In this document: positions 6,244 to 11,922 of the stretch, one piece after another
How the letters are laid out: each line of letters starts with the position of its first letter
Numbering within the stretch: position 1 is the first letter of the stretch
Virus record (IMG/VR): IMGVR_UViG_3300042453_001598
Coordinates: 1-24,216 of that record
Length of the DNA stretch: 24,216 nucleotides
Source of the DNA: a virus
Direction: 5' to 3' (one strand)
Translations under genes and position numbers: made by a program
Notes under the pieces: model-generated
Database searches by the model: none
What the model saw: the letters and a program-made list of their open reading frames with translations, nothing else
Told to the model about the DNA's origin: nothing

Positions 6244-6487
6244 TGCCTGTCTTTCCAGGCTGTCACTCGTTTATTTTGCGCTCTCTGGACTTTATGAGTT
6301 AAGCCCTGTTAACCGTAAGCGTTTCGGTTCGTCTGCAATAATATGTAAACCTGTGACGAATTTTCCTTAGCGTTTACATCTTGCTAAGTTGCAAGGGTGG
6401 GATTTGAACCCACAATGTCAGCAAAACTTCGCTTTGCGCTACCCATCCGCTACCTTGCTAAAATGCCTGTCTATTTCCAGGCTGCCA
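6244..6487 (-). repeat. Pair of direct repeats forming hairpins that flank the tRNA-like element
   Basis: Copies at 6244-6265 and 6464-6487 share TGCCTGTCT, then TTCCAGGCTG and CA, differing by a 2-base insertion and one substitution. Each folds as GCCTG/CAGGC with a 6-8 nt loop and, read leftward, is followed by ACTTTT or ATTTTA. They could be weak terminators or processing sites bounding a small RNA, or a trace of duplication/insertion. Confidence 0.55.
6389..6459 (-). tRNA. Degenerate tRNA-like element, anticodon position GAA (Phe-like)
   Basis: Read leftward, the T-arm is textbook: GTGGG-TTCAAAT-CCCAC (complement of 6397-6413). The acceptor stem is GCAAGG/CCTTGC (complement of 6453-6458 and 6391-6396) with an A-A mismatch at the terminal pair. 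The anticodon arm is a perfect GCAAA/TTTGC stem (6421-6425/6433-6437) enclosing GCGAAGT, which puts GAA at positions 34-36. Defects are C instead of U at position 33, only a 2-3 bp D-stem that competes with the anticodon stem, and a 7-nt variable loop. CCA is not encoded. It may be a decayed phage tRNA or a tRNA mimic inside a larger RNA. tRNA detection software and aminoacylation data would decide. Confidence 0.45.
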
Positions 6488-6567
6488 ATTCATCCTCTGA
6501 CGCAATAGGATGGAAAGAAATGTTTAATCAGTAAACAAAACATCCTACTCCGAGGTCTGCAAATATC

Positions 6568-6978
6568 TTATGTAGTCATGTGTCCTACTAATATTCTTTC
6601 CTGCCTAAAGCTACTAAGCAAAGTTCGGTAGTTATCACTGGTTATAAGTAATAGCTGCTTAACCGCTCTACATTGCTCAAAGATAGCAGTGGCTTTGGGA
6701 TATTTTCCTTTGACATAATAATCTGTCAAAGTAGAAGAGTGCTTTATTCTTTTATACTCATCCTCTGCCATGTCACGGATGCACATCATTAGTAGCTGGC
6801 TATATATACTTTCATTCATGCCAGAGATAACGGTGTAGCGTGAATAGTAAGCGGATAACTGTCGAAGATACTGGTCACATTCGTCAAGCATTTCCGCAGA
6901 TGGTGCAACGGAAATAAAAGTATTTACTTCATCGCAAAAGGCTTTAATCTCCATCATTTGAGTGTTATACTCTTTCAC
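6568..6978 (-). CDS. Hypothetical phage protein, 136 aa
   Basis: A soluble, all-helical 136-residue protein starting at a GTG that overlaps the stop of the nuclease gene (GTGA at 6975-6978). The sequence has many Met, Tyr and Cys residues and repeated patterns of the type LRQLSAYYSRYTVISG. I recognise no family. The tight overlap ties it to the PD-(D/E)XK nuclease immediately upstream, so a partner or adaptor role is conceivable. The gene is followed by the structured, gene-free region leading to thyX. Confidence 0.75.
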   Translation of the reverse strand: MKEYNTQMMEIKAFCDEVNTFISVAPSAEMLDECDQYLRQLSAYYSRYTVISGMNESIYSQLLMMCIRDMAEDEYKRIKHSSTLTDYYVKGKYPKATAIFEQCRAVKQLLLITSDNYRTLLSSFRQERILVGHMTT

Positions 6979-7871
6979 TTTGCGTCTTTTACCGTTAGCA
7001 ATGTAATTGTCTTTGTTTCCTCTGTTGCTACACCGTAAAGTATTTCCTGTTTCTTCTGTTCAGCCAGTTGCTCCTCTCTTTCTTGTAGTTCCGGGCTATG
7101 GGTATAGGACTTTTTCTCATAAGTGCTATAACTTAATATCTTATCTTTAAATTTTTTAGTATATCTACTATTTTGCAACTTATCTTCTATTTTTTTTCTA
7201 ATAATATCTCTTTGATATGTTGCTTGTTTAATAAAAATATCTAAATCAGTATATGTTTCTGTTAAAAAATATATTTGCCGATCACAATGCAGCTCATATG
7301 CTTCCGCTATTTCCTCCGCTGCTTTTTTTATCCTAATCTCTGTCTTTGCCAAGTCTTGCATTGTGAAGGTGTGCTGATATGTTTCATGCACATCTGTCCA
7401 CTCCATGCTTTTGCCTTTTATTCTTGTCTTGTAATAATCAATAAAACAAGTAGGGATAATGCCATATTGCTGAAATATTACATAGCTATAGGCTTGCATT
7501 TGTAAACTGTTTTCTAATCTGTCTTGTGTCCAGGCAGCAGTGCCTGTTTTAAAGTCTCGGATAATCTCAAATTTTTCGGAGGCATTGTCAATGTATCCAA
7601 GAAATTTAAAGTCACCGAAATCGTACTCTAACTTATGCTCAACATGAGGATAAATTAATATATCGTTTAGAAAGTTATTAGGAAAATTAAACTCTCTTTT
7701 CTCTCCCTTGCAATAGTCCTCAATGTCACTGGCAAACTGCTTTCCAAATTCCATCATAGGAGAAGGAGCATCCGGTATGTTTAGAAAATACCTCTTCATG
7801 TAGGCGGAGGGATCGGACTCCCAGAGATTAATCTGCGAGATAGAAAGGTGTGGTCGTGGTAGTTTAAACAT
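6975..7871 (-). CDS. PD-(D/E)XK (RecB/Cas4-like) nuclease
   Basis: A 298-residue protein of the PD-(D/E)XK superfamily, likely a phage exonuclease for recombination or replication. With the ATG at 7871 as start, the features are LSISQINLWESDPSAYMKRY (residues 9-28), typical of RecB/Cas4-like N-termini; EFGKQFASDIE (41-51); the acidic residue of GYIDN (D95); the core IIRDFKTGTAAW with D106 and K108; and LQMQAYSYVIFQ, equivalent to the QxxxY helix. The C-terminus (about 200-298) is a charged helical extension. A TTG at 7898 would add nine residues and a 35-base overlap; the ATG, eight bases before the preceding stop, is preferred. No Cys cluster is seen, so this is not an iron-sulfur Cas4. Confidence 0.85.
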   Translation of the reverse strand: MFKLPRPHLSISQINLWESDPSAYMKRYFLNIPDAPSPMMEFGKQFASDIEDYCKGEKREFNFPNNFLNDILIYPHVEHKLEYDFGDFKFLGYIDNASEKFEIIRDFKTGTAAWTQDRLENSLQMQAYSYVIFQQYGIIPTCFIDYYKTRIKGKSMEWTDVHETYQHTFTMQDLAKTEIRIKKAAEEIAEAYELHCDRQIYFLTETYTDLDIFIKQATYQRDIIRKKIEDKLQNSRYTKKFKDKILSYSTYEKKSYTHSPELQEREEQLAEQKKQEILYGVATEETKTITLLTVKDAK

Positions 7872-8112
7872 TGTCTTCTGTTGTGTATGGTGTTTCAATA
7901 AATTTCTTTAAATCATGTATAATGTAATCCAATGCTTTTTTAATTTCTTCTTCTTTATTTATATTGTTAGCCTCTATTTTATCTTTTTGAGATGTAATAG
8001 TATGTACCAATAATGCTAATCTTGAACTTCCTTTAAATGCCCAATTTTGTATTTTTTGTTCTTCATTGTCATAAAATGAAACATTGAACGGAGTTTTTCT
8101 ATCTAAAGCCAT
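7864..8112 (-). CDS. Hypothetical protein, 82 aa
   Basis: An 82-residue protein beginning MALDRKTPFNVSFYDNEEQK. The pattern is a beta-strand followed by a helix (RLALLVHTITSQKDKIE) and a lysine/glutamate-rich helix (EEEIKKALDYIIHDLKKF), which suggests a small, possibly nucleic-acid or nuclease-associated protein. Family unknown. The start is only 22 nt after the U-tract of the terminator at 8135-8162, with the leader TTAAAACAAAACAAA-ATG. Its stop overlaps the nuclease ATG. Confidence 0.7.
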   Translation of the reverse strand: MALDRKTPFNVSFYDNEEQKIQNWAFKGSSRLALLVHTITSQKDKIEANNINKEEEIKKALDYIIHDLKKFIETPYTTEDNV

Positions 8113-8134
8113 TTTGTTTTGTTTTAAAGTTGTT

Positions 8135-8162
8135 AAAAAAGAGGCAGCGCAGTTACTGCCTC
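8135..8162 (-). terminator. Leftward intrinsic terminator directly before the 82-aa gene
   Basis: Perfect 7-bp stem (8141-8147 GAGGCAG with 8156-8162 CTGCCTC, 8-nt loop), followed leftward by six T (complement of 8135-8140). It lies 12 bases after the stop of the gene at 8175 and 22 bases before the next start, leaving no room for a promoter in between. Confidence 0.88.
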
Positions 8163-8174
8163 ATTATAAGTCAT

Positions 8175-8579
8175 TCACCTCAATTTCTGAAATACCTGTA
8201 TAAAGATAGTGCTTGTCGCTGCCGTTGCATTCTCATGCGGCACTCCAGCTTCACTTATCTTGTTATAAATGTCAATGTATGCCTGTGAGTAAATGGCAGA
8301 CATCTCAAAGACTAATGCAGCCAAGTCTGGCTTTTCGCTTTGCTCTGGCTGTGCAGCAGGTGTCTGTGCCTCATCCTCTACTACCTTGTATTTGCCTTTA
8401 TCATCTATTAGCTGTATGTTCTGCCCAGACTTGTACCTTTCTATAACATCACCAGGCTTTCCGTACACTCTGACTTGGCTTTGATCATCCAGAGTTACGA
8501 GGATGTTTATTGAAGGCCCATATTGTCCTTCCCTTGGCGCACCTGCACCATATTTTACCACACCTTTAACGATTTTCAT
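8175..8579 (-). CDS. Hypothetical protein with OB-fold-like N-terminus
   Basis: A 134-residue protein starting MKIVKGVVKYGAGAPREG. I chose this ATG because it overlaps the upstream stop by 14 bases; an open stretch further upstream lies inside the neighbouring gene. Residues 1-65 form short alternating strands with Gly/Pro turns (PSINILVTLDDQSQVRVYG then GDVIERYKSGQNIQLIDDKG) that look like a small OB-fold, so nucleic-acid binding is possible. Residues 70-85 are a Pro/Ala/Gln linker, and 88-134 a helical domain (LAALVFEMSAIYSQAYIDIY). It sits in the replication half near the nuclease. The OB assignment is by pattern only. Confidence 0.7.
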   Translation of the reverse strand: MKIVKGVVKYGAGAPREGQYGPSINILVTLDDQSQVRVYGKPGDVIERYKSGQNIQLIDDKGKYKVVEDEAQTPAAQPEQSEKPDLAALVFEMSAIYSQAYIDIYNKISEAGVPHENATAATSTIFIQVFQKLR

Positions 8580-8826
8580 AATCTTCCTTTTTGCAGTCAA
8601 TAATTTCTTGCTCGTATCTATCCCACACATCTGTGAGCTGCTCCGCTATCCAAGGCACATCAAGTGCTTCTGTCATGATTTCGTTAAATAAAACTTGCTG
8701 GGCATCGTCAAGTAATTCGTAGCGGAAGATTTTGTTAATAGCTTTGTCAACATCTTCTTCTGTCGTTCCTTTAATCTTGTAGTCATCCATGAGATAGGAT
8801 GCAAATCTTTTACTAATGTCGTTCAT
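8566..8826 (-). CDS. Hypothetical acidic protein, 86 aa
   Basis: An 86-residue acidic helical protein (MNDISKRFASYLMDDYKIKG at the start, then DEEDVDK-like helices and WIAEQLTDVWDRYEQEI). No family recognised. The start is 19 nt downstream of the U-tract at 8846-8853, and the stop overlaps the next gene by 14 bases. Expression therefore appears to depend on read-through of the terminator at 8846-8871. Confidence 0.7.
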   Translation of the reverse strand: MNDISKRFASYLMDDYKIKGTTEEDVDKAINKIFRYELLDDAQQVLFNEIMTEALDVPWIAEQLTDVWDRYEQEIIDCKKEDYENR

Positions 8827-8845
8827 GTTTGTTTTTATGAAGGTG

Positions 8846-8871
8846 AAAAAAAAGGCAGCTGGGGGACTGCC
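8846..8871 (-). terminator. Leftward intrinsic terminator directly before the 86-aa gene
   Basis: 5-bp GC-rich stem (8854-8858 GGCAG with 8867-8871 CTGCC, 8-nt loop), followed leftward by eight T (complement of 8846-8853). It lies 15 bases after the stop of the 68-aa gene at 8887 and 19 bases before the next start codon. Confidence 0.85.
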
Positions 8872-8886
8872 CTGTGAAAATATAAT

Positions 8887-9093
8887 TTAAAATCTATTAT
8901 CAAATGAATATTTGCTATTTATTGTTGTTTTATATCCTTCTTTGTCTAATGAAAAAGTTAATACGCAAATGCTATTCATATCTTTTTTAACAAACAATTC
9001 ATTTAAAAGATATTTAAACATATCTTTTTTTGTACTAAATTCTTTTTCAATTTCTGTTTCCCAAGCCGTAACAATGTAAGTTGAGTATTTCAT
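8887..9093 (-). CDS. Small hypothetical protein, 68 aa
   Basis: A 68-residue AT-rich gene beginning MKYSTYIVTAWETEIEKEFS. Alternating strand-helix-strand pattern (KYSTYIVTAW, DMFKYLLNELF, SICVLTFSLD) suggests a compact alpha/beta fold, but I know no family. It is alone between its own promoter (9139-9170) and a terminator (8846-8871), so it may be made at a high level early in infection, as many host-takeover microproteins are. Confidence 0.7.
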   Translation of the reverse strand: MKYSTYIVTAWETEIEKEFSTKKDMFKYLLNELFVKKDMNSICVLTFSLDKEGYKTTINSKYSFDNRF

Positions 9094-9138
9094 TATGTTT
9101 TGTTTTAAGGTGAATCATCGTGTCTTTTTTACGATTAT

Positions 9139-9170
9139 CAAATATACAAAGTATAATTATAATATACAAG
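9139..9170 (-). promoter_or_regulatory. Leftward promoter with conserved 17-bp box
   Basis: Leftward -7 element TATATTTG (complement of 9139-9146), with CTTG (complement of 9167-9170) 20 bases upstream as the -33-like element. Bases 9139-9155 are identical to 4010-4026 and include the inverted repeat TATAC-TTT-GTATA. The start codon of the 68-aa gene is 46 bases downstream. Confidence 0.65.
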
Positions 9171-9198
9171 CATAAAGTAAAAATAAATTAAAATATTT

Positions 9199-9927
9199 TC
9201 ATTTTTTTATCACCTTCCTCCACACTGCCAATTTCTGCGCAATTACTACTGCTCTTTTCATGTTGCCCTGTTCTATTTTCTTTGCATGGCTGCGGATAGT
9301 AAGAAGGTCTAATGACTCTGGTGGCTCTTTGAGTGCAATGGCCTGGGCTTCATCCCATAATGCTCTTTTCTCTCCTTCCTCGTATGTTATCATGTCAAAC
9401 TTTAAGCACATATCATACCAATACAGCGGCACATCTTCAAAGGTCTTACCGGTAAACTCTTTTATCATCGTTGGAAATTCTGCATACAATTTCTCTCTTT
9501 CTGCCTTTCCCCTTTCCTCCATCTGCACCTGGTGTCGGAGTGCTGCTACTTCATTGTCATGGCTTGCTATTATTTTCCTCCGGTAAGTCATATAGCCATT
9601 TAATATTTTGCCAATGGTGTGCATATTTGCTTTGCCATAGAATTTAATATCATCATCAAGTTCTAAACTTTCAGCAGAGAAAAGGCGGAAAGCTATCTCA
9701 ATCTCATTGGCTGCTATTTGCCCAAAGGTCTTTACTATCTCCTTGGCTATGTTGGCAAAGAATGCTAAGTCTCCATCAATGCCGTACATTGGAAAAACCG
9801 AGCTAATAACATTCAATGTTTGTTTGTACGCATCCTTTTGCTCCATGTTGGCAATGCGATTTGATCGGGCGGATATTATTGCCTGCTCGTCGGAGTTACG
9901 CGGTTGGTACTGTGTTAAATTACTCAT
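9199..9927 (-). CDS. Hypothetical protein next to replication initiator, 242 aa
   Basis: A 242-residue soluble protein starting MSNLTQYQPRNSDEQAI. It is predominantly helical, with a long charged helix around residues 120-155 (HDNEVAALRHQVQMEERGKA) that could be coiled coil, and a basic C-terminus (KRAVVIAQKLAVWRKVIKK). No Walker motif or nuclease motif is present, so it is not a helicase or a typical AAA+ loader. Small helical phage proteins placed after an initiator are sometimes helicase loaders or replisome organisers, but I see no motif that shows it. Its ATG lies in copy B of the 25-bp junction repeat and overlaps the HNH stop by eight bases. Confidence 0.75.
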   Translation of the reverse strand: MSNLTQYQPRNSDEQAIISARSNRIANMEQKDAYKQTLNVISSVFPMYGIDGDLAFFANIAKEIVKTFGQIAANEIEIAFRLFSAESLELDDDIKFYGKANMHTIGKILNGYMTYRRKIIASHDNEVAALRHQVQMEERGKAEREKLYAEFPTMIKEFTGKTFEDVPLYWYDMCLKFDMITYEEGEKRALWDEAQAIALKEPPESLDLLTIRSHAKKIEQGNMKRAVVIAQKLAVWRKVIKK

Positions 9928-10297
9928 TAGTGAATTGTTTTAGTTGTTCAAAATAAAATACTATCTCTCTGGGAGTTTCATGTACTAAATAATACTTTTT
10001 AGCAAATCTATAGTTAGATGAATATGAATTTAACCTATGTATCTGTTCTTTGATTTCATTGCGAAATGCTTCAAGTGAGTAAGCTGATTTCCATTTATTA
10101 CACACGCGACAACTGGGCATCAAGTTGTCAATATCATTTAGTTCCTTGTCAGTATATATAAAATTAGATTTTAAACTGAAACTTAATTTACTAACCAGAT
10201 GATCCACTTGCATTTCTTTAATGGTCATTTTTATTCCACAATACGCACAATGTCCATTGTACTTTTCGTGTATAAATTTTCTTGTTTCTTTATTCAT
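9920..10297 (-). CDS. HNH endonuclease inserted between two genes
   Basis: A 125-residue stand-alone HNH nuclease of the McrA-like/zinc type. The beta-beta-alpha metal motif is evident: CAYC (C17, C20), QVDHLVS with D32-H33, N58, and CRVCN (C63, C66, N67); the two CxxC pairs bind structural zinc. It would cut double-stranded DNA, plausibly as a homing-type nuclease. The gene is bracketed by a 25-bp direct repeat (9921-9945 and 10291-10315), so its last residues LKQFTNE copy the end of the upstream gene, and its start sits where the downstream gene's start would have been. This is a seamless insertion structure. Confidence 0.9.
   Translation of the reverse strand: MNKETRKFIHEKYNGHCAYCGIKMTIKEMQVDHLVSKLSFSLKSNFIYTDKELNDIDNLMPSCRVCNKWKSAYSLEAFRNEIKEQIHRLNSYSSNYRFAKKYYLVHETPREIVFYFEQLKQFTNE
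9921..9945 (-). repeat. Junction direct repeat, copy B (downstream side of the HNH gene)
   Basis: Matches 10291-10315 at 23 of 25 positions. Read leftward it encodes KQFTNE-stop of the HNH gene and, shifted one frame, the ATG of the 242-aa gene. Both differences from copy A fall at third codon positions of the KQFTNE frame and are synonymous there. The repeat period is exactly 370 bases. Confidence 0.9.
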
Positions 10298-10499
10298 TAG
10301 TAAATTGTTTTAGTTTGTGATAGGTTCTCTGGTACTCTATATACTTCTGCCTTTCCTCATCGGTCATGGCATGGTACTTAGCACGGAGGCGGTGGTTCTC
10401 TCGTTCGCGGATCTTCTTGTAAGTATATTCGTTCATAGTTGCGCGGTACTTCTTCATGTACTCACGCATATACGCATTGCGGTCTTTTTTACATTGCAT
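10290..10499 (-). CDS. Small basic protein, 69 aa, zinc-ribbon-like N-terminus
   Basis: Begins MQCKKDRNAYMREYMKKYRA and continues with Arg/Glu/Tyr-rich helices (YKKIRERENHRLRAKYHAMT, then DEERQKYIEYQRTYH). The start is taken as the ATG at 10499, because the upstream extension is a TTG inside the preceding gene. The composition resembles the N-terminal 'C..C...R..Y...R' segments found in front of many HNH domains, which is curious because an HNH gene follows directly. The C-terminal LKQFTNE is repeated at the end of that HNH gene. Overlaps the previous gene by 11 bases and the next by 8. Likely nucleic-acid binding, by charge only. Confidence 0.65.
   Translation of the reverse strand: MQCKKDRNAYMREYMKKYRATMNEYTYKKIRERENHRLRAKYHAMTDEERQKYIEYQRTYHKLKQFTNE
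10291..10315 (-). repeat. Junction direct repeat, copy A (upstream side of the HNH gene)
   Basis: Partner of 9921-9945. Read leftward, it contains the KQFTNE-stop codons of the 69-aa gene and the ATG of the HNH gene. It marks the boundary at which the 370-bp HNH unit entered or was duplicated. Confidence 0.9.
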
Positions 10500-10728
10500 A
10501 CATTCCAATATTTACTATTTCAACTTCAACTTCTTCCCAGTATGAATGTGCTTTGTATTTTTTTTCATCCCACTTCTCTTGCTGCATTTGCATTGCAAAA
10601 AATAGAGCGCATTGTTCAGCGAGAATTGTAACAAGAATTTCATTTCCCAATTCACCTCCAATAGCTGTGATAAGGATATGGTAGTGGTCAAAGAGCTCCT
10701 TGGCCTTTTCTTTGGGTGTTTGTTTCAT
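10489..10728 (-). CDS. Small phage protein, paralogue of the next gene upstream
   Basis: A 79-residue protein starting MKQTPKEKAKELFDHYHILI (ATG at 10728, overlapping the previous stop by four bases; upstream in-frame codons lie inside that gene). It shares with the 90-aa neighbour the frame MKQTPKxKAxEL, a central helix containing AEQCALFFAMQM (NAKQCVLIAVDEI in the paralogue), and a C-terminal YWEEVEVEI (FWQKVKEEI in the paralogue). This small family is frequent in Bacteroidota phages, often in tandem copies, without known function. Copies are divergent at the DNA level apart from the first codons. Confidence 0.75.
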   Translation of the reverse strand: MKQTPKEKAKELFDHYHILITAIGGELGNEILVTILAEQCALFFAMQMQQEKWDEKKYKAHSYWEEVEVEIVNIGMYAM

Positions 10729-10997
10729 AGCTTTTCTATTTCTTCTTTTACTTTTTGCCAAAAATGAAGTGCTTGCGTTTTTTGAGCATCGTAATAATAT
10801 CGATGTTCTCCGCCACAATCATCCCAATCAGCAAAGTTTGGGTTTAGTGGGCTTGAATTTAAAATTTCATCCACTGCAATTAAAACACATTGTTTAGCGT
10901 TTATTAATGCTCTTTTATCATCAAATCCATTCCAATCTACATAAGGCATATAATTAAGTACTAATTCTTCAGCCTTTTTTTTAGGTGTTTGTTTCAT
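10725..10997 (-). CDS. Small phage protein, paralogue in tandem
   Basis: A 90-residue protein, MKQTPKKKAEELVLNYMPYV at the start, NAKQCVLIAVDEIL in the middle, and ALHFWQKVKEEIEKL at the end. The pattern 'KxKAxEL ... NAKQCALIAVDEI ... FWQxVKxEI' is a recurring short phage family of unknown role. It overlaps the initiator stop (ATGA, 10994-10997) and its tandem paralogue (10725-10728), so the initiator and both copies are translated as one coupled block. Dimerisation through the conserved amphipathic helix is plausible but not shown. Confidence 0.75.
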   Translation of the reverse strand: MKQTPKKKAEELVLNYMPYVDWNGFDDKRALINAKQCVLIAVDEILNSSPLNPNFADWDDCGGEHRYYYDAQKTQALHFWQKVKEEIEKL

Positions 10998-11920
10998 GGT
11001 TGAAATTCATTTACTAAGCGATCAATTTCCTCCTGCCTCCGCTTCTCCTGTGCGGCAGGGTTGGAATACATAAATTTAGTATAGATGTTATTTGCCTGGG
11101 AGTAAATATTGCTAATAGTAAAATTAGCTTTAAGCCACTTGTCGCTAATTTGCCATGCAGCCGTGGTAAACATTCTTACCATTTCATCGGGTGCCTGCTC
11201 ACTGGCACTTACCTTCTTTAGCCAACTTACTAACTTTTTGCAGTTTGCACCATCCTTGGCTGTCATGATATAATTATTCTTGTCAGAAGGATACGTAACA
11301 CCTGCAAGCCGTTCATAGGTGGAGGCAAAGGCGGTAAAGCATAAGTAGGTCTCGGAGGGCTCGCGATCCTTTACCTTTTCTTTTTTCGCAAAATTTTCTT
11401 TTGGGTCAGAGTCAGTGTTCAGAGAATCATGGTAAGCCTGGCGAGAGAAAGGATTTTTAATTTTTGTTTTGGGGAGTGGATTTTCAAATTCACATTCTAA
11501 AATATTATTAATTGTACTATTATTTTTAGTACTATTATATGTCGGATTATTTTCCGTCTTTTTTCGGATATTTTTCCGAGTATCATCGGATTTATTTCCG
11601 ACTGTTGTGTTTAGACTATTCCATTGCTTTCCTTTTTCAGTAATTCTTATACAATCTTTTTCGCCAAATTTCTTCCAATCAATTACTCCTTTAGTTTGTA
11701 ATGATTTGTATAAACGATAAACTGTATCTGATTTATCTGAAATAATAGGCATTTCATCTATGGCTTTATTTCTACTTGCAAAAAACCATACTTGATTATC
11801 TACAAATATTTGTTCTGCCCAGGATGGCACAGAGTATAAAAAGCTAAACATTGCAGCTTCGCTTAAACTTAATCCCCATGCTATACTATGTGTCTGGTCT
11901 ATAGATATTGTGTATTTCAT
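10994..11920 (-). CDS. Winged-helix replication initiation / DnaD-like protein
   Basis: A 308-residue protein of the phage replication-initiator type. Residues 1-105 form a winged-helix domain (LSLSEAAMFSFLYS at the start, SDTVYRLYKSLQTKGVIDWK as recognition helix and wing, and CIRITEKGKQW closing it). Residues 106-190 are a low-complexity, Asn/Lys/Thr-rich linker. Residues 195-300 form a helical domain with SDKWLKANFTISNIYSQANN, a phrase common to C-terminal parts of phage replication proteins that bind origin DNA and recruit the helicase. Family resemblance is good; the origin itself is not identified and, as in lambda O, could lie within the gene (the linker DNA at about 11460-11590 is AT-rich and repetitive). 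Confidence 0.78.
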   Translation of the reverse strand: MKYTISIDQTHSIAWGLSLSEAAMFSFLYSVPSWAEQIFVDNQVWFFASRNKAIDEMPIISDKSDTVYRLYKSLQTKGVIDWKKFGEKDCIRITEKGKQWNSLNTTVGNKSDDTRKNIRKKTENNPTYNSTKNNSTINNILECEFENPLPKTKIKNPFSRQAYHDSLNTDSDPKENFAKKEKVKDREPSETYLCFTAFASTYERLAGVTYPSDKNNYIMTAKDGANCKKLVSWLKKVSASEQAPDEMVRMFTTAAWQISDKWLKANFTISNIYSQANNIYTKFMYSNPAAQEKRRQEEIDRLVNEFQP

Positions 11921-11922
11921 TA

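Larger units (their letters stand above)
6207..6567 (-). other. Gene-free region upstream of thyX, dense in inverted repeats
   Basis: No convincing reading frame in 361 bases. It contains, in + coordinates, a 12-bp palindrome (6218-6229), two near-identical hairpin repeats (6244-6265 and 6464-6487), a 5-bp stem AACCG/CGGTT (6311-6315/6325-6329), two interlocking inverted repeats (TTCGTC 6328-6333/GACGAA 6355-6360, and ATGTAAAC 6343-6350/GTTTACAT 6372-6379), CTTAGC/GCTAAG (6366-6371/6383-6388), a tRNA-like fold (6389-6459), and nested stems TAGGATG/CATCCTA (6506-6512/6541-6547) with TGTTTA/TAAACA (6521-6526/6532-6537). A structured leftward RNA or leader is likely; an origin is an alternative. 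Confidence 0.55.

Noticed and set aside
6207-6567. Group I intron upstream of thyX
   Set aside because: thyX is complete from its own ATG, the upstream gene has its own stop, and I could not identify P3-P8 core elements.
6389-6567. tmRNA
   Set aside because: The tRNA-like halves are contiguous and no resume codon/tag reading frame is visible.
7872-7898. TTG start extending the PD-(D/E)XK nuclease
   Set aside because: It needs a 35-base overlap; the ATG at 7871 gives a short overlap and a normal N-terminus.
8213-8691. Rightward open frames opposite the 134-aa and 86-aa genes
   Set aside because: Cys/Ser/Leu-rich translations typical of antisense shadows.
9260-9586. Rightward 108-codon frame
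   Set aside because: Shadow of the 242-aa leftward gene; no supporting motif or start context.
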